From M3007 sp964484205 (GTDB lineage: Bacteria; Bacteroidota; Bacteroidia; Chitinophagales; Saprospiraceae), in assembly GCA_964484205.1 (NCBI GenBank), contig CAZAEZ010000008.1, positions 71,106-135,105 of the forward strand: 64,000 nucleotides of DNA, in the 5' to 3' direction. Below are positions 60,935-64,000 of this stretch, in pieces. Within the stretch, counting starts at the first letter, position 1. Every line of letters begins with the position of its first letter. The position numbers and the translations under genes are program-made. The notes under the pieces were generated by a model that saw only the letters and a list, made by a program, of their open reading frames with translations, was not told the origin of the DNA and searched no databases.

Positions 60935-62299
60935 ATGGAATTGATACCGACCGTTTTGGTCTCCATCGGGATAATTTTCGCCATCCGGAAATACCTGGAA
61001 ACACCCGAGCGGCTGCCCTGGTGGGACCAGTTGCTGTCCAAATTTTGGATCGGGGCCATTGCCTATTTTTTGCTGACGCTGATACCGCCGCTCCACTTCC
61101 TGGGCAAATGGTTTGGCGAGATTGTTTACGTCATCGTGCTGGCTACGGTGTACCAGTTGCGCGACTACCCGCCGGCCCGCCAGTATGCCGTTGCGCTATT
61201 GCCTTTTGCCGCTGTTTATATTTTCAATACGCTTCTGAATTGGGTCGCGCCGGCCTTTTTTGAAGAATACCGCCAGTATCTCGGTCCGGCGCAGGCATTT
61301 TCAAAATTGTGGCTGATCGGATTCGGCATCTATGCCTTTGTCCAAAATAATAAAGAACGCAAACAGCGCCGCAAAGAGGAAGCGCAGATACGGGCCGCAG
61401 AAGCCCGCCGGGCCGAACTGGAGCACCTGGTGACCGAACGCACCGTCGAACTGACTGCTCAAAAAGAAACGCTGGAAAAAGCCCTGACCGACCTGAAGGC
61501 TGCACAAACCCAACTGGTCCACTCCGAAAAAATGGCCTCGCTCGGCGAACTGACGGCAGGCATCGCCCACGAGATTCAAAACCCGCTGAACTTCGTCAAC
61601 AATTTCTCCCAACTGAGCGCCGAACTCGCGGAGGAACTGCTCGAGGAAATGGGCAAGCCCGACCCCGACCAGGAACTGGTCCGCGAAATCGTGCAGGACC
61701 TGGCGCAAAACCAGGAAAAAATCAACCACCACGGCAAACGGGCTTCCAATATCGTAACCGCCATGCTCCAGCACGCCCGCACCAGTACCGGCAAAAAAGA
61801 ACCCGTCGACCTGAACGAACTGGCCGACGAATACCTGCGCCTCGCCTACCACGGCCTGCGCGCCAAAGACAAAAGCTTCAACGCCAAAATGGTCACGGAA
61901 CTCGACCCTGCGGTGGGCAAAGTCGAACTGGTGCCGCAAGACATGGGGCGGGTGCTGCTGAACCTGATCAACAACGCGTTTTTCGCCGTGAATCAAAAGA
62001 AAAGCAACGCCCCCGACGACTTCGAACCCACCGTAACCGTGAGCACCCGCCTGACCGGCTCGGCATCGAAGAAAAACAAACGCGTCGAAATCCGCATCCG
62101 CGACAACGGCATGGGCATTCCGGAAAGTTTGAAAGCCAAGATTTTCCAGCCATTTTTTACCACAAAACCTACCGGGCAAGGTACGGGGCTGGGCCTTTCC
62201 CTCGCCTTTGACATTGTGACGAAGGGGCATGGGGGCACGTTTGAGGTGGACAGCACGGAAGGCGAAGGAACCGTTTTTTTGATCACCATTCCGGCGTAA
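60935..62299 (+). CDS. Membrane sensor histidine kinase
   Basis: 454 residues. Four membrane helices fill about 5-135. A charged coiled coil at 140-195 leads to the phospho-acceptor helix KMASLGELTAGIAHEIQNPL with His212. The ATPase domain has LINNAFFAVNQKK (N box), IRDNGMGIPE (G1) and TKPTGQGTGLGLSLAFDI (G2). No sensing domain beyond the membrane part is seen. The next two genes are a receiver and a receiver-cyclase, so it probably phosphorylates one or both. Confidence 0.93.
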   Translation: MELIPTVLVSIGIIFAIRKYLETPERLPWWDQLLSKFWIGAIAYFLLTLIPPLHFLGKWFGEIVYVIVLATVYQLRDYPPARQYAVALLPFAAVYIFNTLLNWVAPAFFEEYRQYLGPAQAFSKLWLIGFGIYAFVQNNKERKQRRKEEAQIRAAEARRAELEHLVTERTVELTAQKETLEKALTDLKAAQTQLVHSEKMASLGELTAGIAHEIQNPLNFVNNFSQLSAELAEELLEEMGKPDPDQELVREIVQDLAQNQEKINHHGKRASNIVTAMLQHARTSTGKKEPVDLNELADEYLRLAYHGLRAKDKSFNAKMVTELDPAVGKVELVPQDMGRVLLNLINNAFFAVNQKKSNAPDDFEPTVTVSTRLTGSASKKNKRVEIRIRDNGMGIPESLKAKIFQPFFTTKPTGQGTGLGLSLAFDIVTKGHGGTFEVDSTEGEGTVFLITIPA

Positions 62300-62326
62300 A
62301 ATCCGGAACACCATAAATCAGGCCGT

Positions 62327-62701
62327 ATGAAAATCCTAGTAGTCGACGACGAGCAAGACATCAAAATCCTGTTTGAGCAAAGTTTCCGCCGGGAAATCCG
62401 GGCAGGCGCTTTTGCGTTTAAATTCTGCTTTTCCGGGGAGGAAGCACTGGCTTTTTTGCAGGAACACCCTTCGGAGGCTGTGCTGATCCTGTCGGACATC
62501 AACATGCCGGGTATGAGCGGCCTGGAACTACTGCGCCGCATCCGGGAACAAACACCCGAACCGCCGCCCCGGATCATGATGATCACCGCCTACGGCAGCG
62601 CAGAAAAAGAAGCGGAAGCCATGCAGCTTGGCGCCGACGATTTCCTGCACAAACCGCTGGATTTCAATACGCTGAAACAAAAATTAACCGAATTATCATG
62701 A
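62327..62701 (+). CDS. Single-domain response regulator (CheY-like)
   Basis: 124 residues, one receiver domain. VVDDEQD gives the acidic pocket, Asp57 in ILSDINMPGMSG is the phosphorylation site, and the lysine in FLHKPLDF completes it. No output domain, so it may act as a phosphate relay or protein-binding switch. Its ATG is 27 bp after the kinase stop. Its last four bases (ATGA) overlap the start of the receiver-cyclase gene. Confidence 0.92.
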   Translation: MKILVVDDEQDIKILFEQSFRREIRAGAFAFKFCFSGEEALAFLQEHPSEAVLILSDINMPGMSGLELLRRIREQTPEPPPRIMMITAYGSAEKEAEAMQLGADDFLHKPLDFNTLKQKLTELS

Positions 62702-63750
62702 GCGCTGAAAGCAAAATACTGGTCGTGGACGATGAAGATGATATTGTGCAACTGATCCGCCAGAAGTTTCGCCGCCAGATACGGAACCAGGAGTTCGAAT
62801 TTGTATTTGCCCAAAACGGCGTGGAAGCCCTGGCCAAACTCCACGAGTATCCCGACATCGACCTGGTTTTCACCGATATCAACATGCCGGAAATGGACGG
62901 CCTGACCCTGCTGTCAAAAATCACGGCGGAGAGTCCGCTCCTGAAAACGGTCATAATTTCCGCCTACGGCGACATGCCGAATATCCGCTCGGCCATGAAC
63001 CAGGGCGCCTTTGATTTTATTTGCAAACCTTTTGATTTTGAAGATTTTGAACAAACGCTCGACAAGGCCGTTCGCTCGGTCCAACAGATCAAAAAAACCC
63101 TCCAGGCGGTTCGGGAGAACAACATCCTGAAAATGTACGTCGACGACAGCGTGCTGCGGTTCATGGGCTCGAAGGAGTACGAGTCGTCGCTGCTGGCCAC
63201 GGAAACCATCGAAGCGTCCATCCTTTTTGTCGACATTGTCGGGTTCACCGCGCTTTCGGAACGCGAAGCACCCGACACCGTGATCCGGCTCCTCAACTGG
63301 TATTTCGACAGCATGGTCCAGGCGATCATCGCGGAGGGCGGTTACGTGGATAAATTCATGGGCGACGCGGTGCTGGCGGTTTTCCGGGGCGAAGACCACC
63401 TCCCGCGCGCGCTCCGGGCCGCCGTGGCCGTCAACCAGCGCACCCAGGGGATCGAAAACCCCATTGCCGGCGTTCAAAGCGAATTGCCCAAAGTTTCCAT
63501 CGGGGTCAATACCGGCGAAGTGATCTCGGGAAATATCGGCTCGGCCACCCTGAAACGCTTCGACTTTACGGTGATCGGCGATGTGGTCAACACCGCCCAG
63601 CGACTGCAATCGACTGCCAAACCCGGCCAAATCCTGATCACGCAGGAAACCTTTGAAAAAGCCGGCGACCAGTTTACCTGCCGGGAAATCGGGGAAGTGA
63701 GCCTGAAAAACAAGAGTAATTTGGTTCGGGTGTTTGAGGTGTTGGGGTGA
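62698..63750 (+). CDS. Response regulator with class III adenylate cyclase output
   Basis: 350 residues. Receiver domain: VVDDEDD, phospho-acceptor Asp60 in VFTDINMPEMDG and CKPFDFEDF with its lysine. A helical linker at about 120-145 leads to a class III cyclase: ASILFVDIVGFTALSEREAP and YVDKFMGDAVLAVF carry the metal aspartates, and RFDFTVIGDVVNTAQRL the ring-stacking region. The lysine in DKFMGD suggests ATP use. Phosphorylation would control cAMP (or a related nucleotide) production. ATGA overlap with the previous gene implies coupled translation. Confidence 0.93.
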   Translation: MSAESKILVVDDEDDIVQLIRQKFRRQIRNQEFEFVFAQNGVEALAKLHEYPDIDLVFTDINMPEMDGLTLLSKITAESPLLKTVIISAYGDMPNIRSAMNQGAFDFICKPFDFEDFEQTLDKAVRSVQQIKKTLQAVRENNILKMYVDDSVLRFMGSKEYESSLLATETIEASILFVDIVGFTALSEREAPDTVIRLLNWYFDSMVQAIIAEGGYVDKFMGDAVLAVFRGEDHLPRALRAAVAVNQRTQGIENPIAGVQSELPKVSIGVNTGEVISGNIGSATLKRFDFTVIGDVVNTAQRLQSTAKPGQILITQETFEKAGDQFTCREIGEVSLKNKSNLVRVFEVLG

Positions 63751-63785
63751 TTTGGCCAAACGAGGAGGTGACTGGCAGTCAGTAT

Positions 63786-63999
63786 GTGTTTAGCGTGGGT
63801 TTTCGGGGATTTTGGATGCGACCTTCGTAGAGGGGTTTCCCGCAGATTTCCGCAGAAAAGGCCGCAGATCGACGCAGAATTTGGTCCGGAAATAATCAAT
63901 TTAGCGGGCTTACCCAAAGCGAATTTCTGCGGAAATCTGCGGCCTTTTCTGCGGAAATCTGCGGGAAAATACGCTTCTGCGGGCAAGCACGCTAGACAC
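63786..63999. mobile_element. Palindromic element at the right edge (214 bp, perhaps longer)
   Basis: Inner arms 63836-63869 and 63935-63968 are perfectly inverted over 34 bp; they are made of CGCAGATTTCCGCAG-type units. Outer ends GTGTTTAGCGTG and CACGCTAGACAC pair at 11 of 12. There is no coding frame. It follows the receiver-cyclase gene; the window ends one base after it. Confidence 0.6.
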
Positions 64000-64000
64000 G

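Noticed and set aside
63474..63986. A 170-codon minus-strand open frame at the right edge
   Set aside because: It covers the palindromic element and the antisense of the cyclase; no coding signature.
1..64000. tRNA, rRNA or riboswitch genes
   Set aside because: I looked for typical tRNA arms, rRNA cores and common riboswitch motifs in the spacers and saw none; a covariance-model search would be needed to exclude them.

Overview
This window comes from a Bacteroidota chromosome, most likely a Saprospirales-type member (Lewinella/Haliscomenobacter relatives). That is an inference from gene content. Three proteins end in type IX secretion (T9SS) sorting domains. There are SprB-like repeats, a CRTAC/ASPIC-UnbV lipoprotein and hybrid 'propeller plus histidine kinase' sensors. 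Several genes are preceded by TAnnTTTG-type -7 boxes, and Shine-Dalgarno sites are not evident. Base composition is moderately GC-rich except for an AT-rich island around 37.2-39.9 kb. Two runs of exactly 100 N (32710-32809 and 38970-39069) are scaffold gaps, and both fall inside tandem repeats.

Layout. 1-4895 (-): the 5' part of a giant secreted beta-helix protein that continues beyond the left edge. 5.2-6.8 kb: a membrane-tethered AraC-type regulator and a GH73 glucosaminidase. 6.8-12.1 kb (+): the CRTAC lipoprotein carrying two in-frame palindromic insertions, then an OmpA-like protein and a coiled-coil/HhH membrane protein. 12.1-18.8 kb (-): an RND efflux operon (TetR, TolC, adaptor, pump) with matching operator candidates at two promoters. 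18.9-26.9 kb: a LuxR-like regulator, a PolX-like protein, CotH-like and DUF4412-like secreted proteins, an adenylate cyclase, a UbiA-type prenyltransferase and PurN. 27.1-32.2 kb: GalE, Uma2, GlpD, a T9SS cargo protein and an ECF sigma factor. 33.1-37.1 kb (-): a LytTR response regulator and its hybrid sensor kinase. 37.5-39.8 kb: an AT-rich T9SS cargo gene with a GC-rich amplified repeat block. 40-43.3 kb: acetyl-CoA hydrolase/transferase, GlpF and an unrecognised protein. 43.4-47.4 kb (-): a four-gene envelope operon whose first gene joins a cytoplasmic effector-associated-domain-like module to a membrane helix and an exported beta domain. 47.7-51.7 kb (+): a divergent giant SprB/OmpA protein. 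52-55.3 kb: GlpK, 3-methyladenine glycosylase and a YwaF-like membrane protein. 55.5-60.3 kb: a T9SS propeller protein, a membrane NTPase-like protein and RF3. 60.3-60.8 kb: a DUF433 antitoxin with a broken DUF5615-type toxin. 60.9-63.8 kb: a sensor kinase, a receiver and a receiver-cyclase operon.

How the parts connect. GlpD, GlpF and GlpK give a complete glycerol uptake and oxidation route, but the genes are scattered over 25 kb. Two nucleotide cyclases and three two-component modules indicate strong signalling capacity. The best candidate for an undescribed system is the EAD-like envelope operon at 43.4-47.4 kb. The most striking non-coding property is the density of dispersed palindromic elements. 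Many abut or supply stop codons, one carries a 9-bp flanking duplication, one cluster is nested, and two sit in frame inside a coding region.
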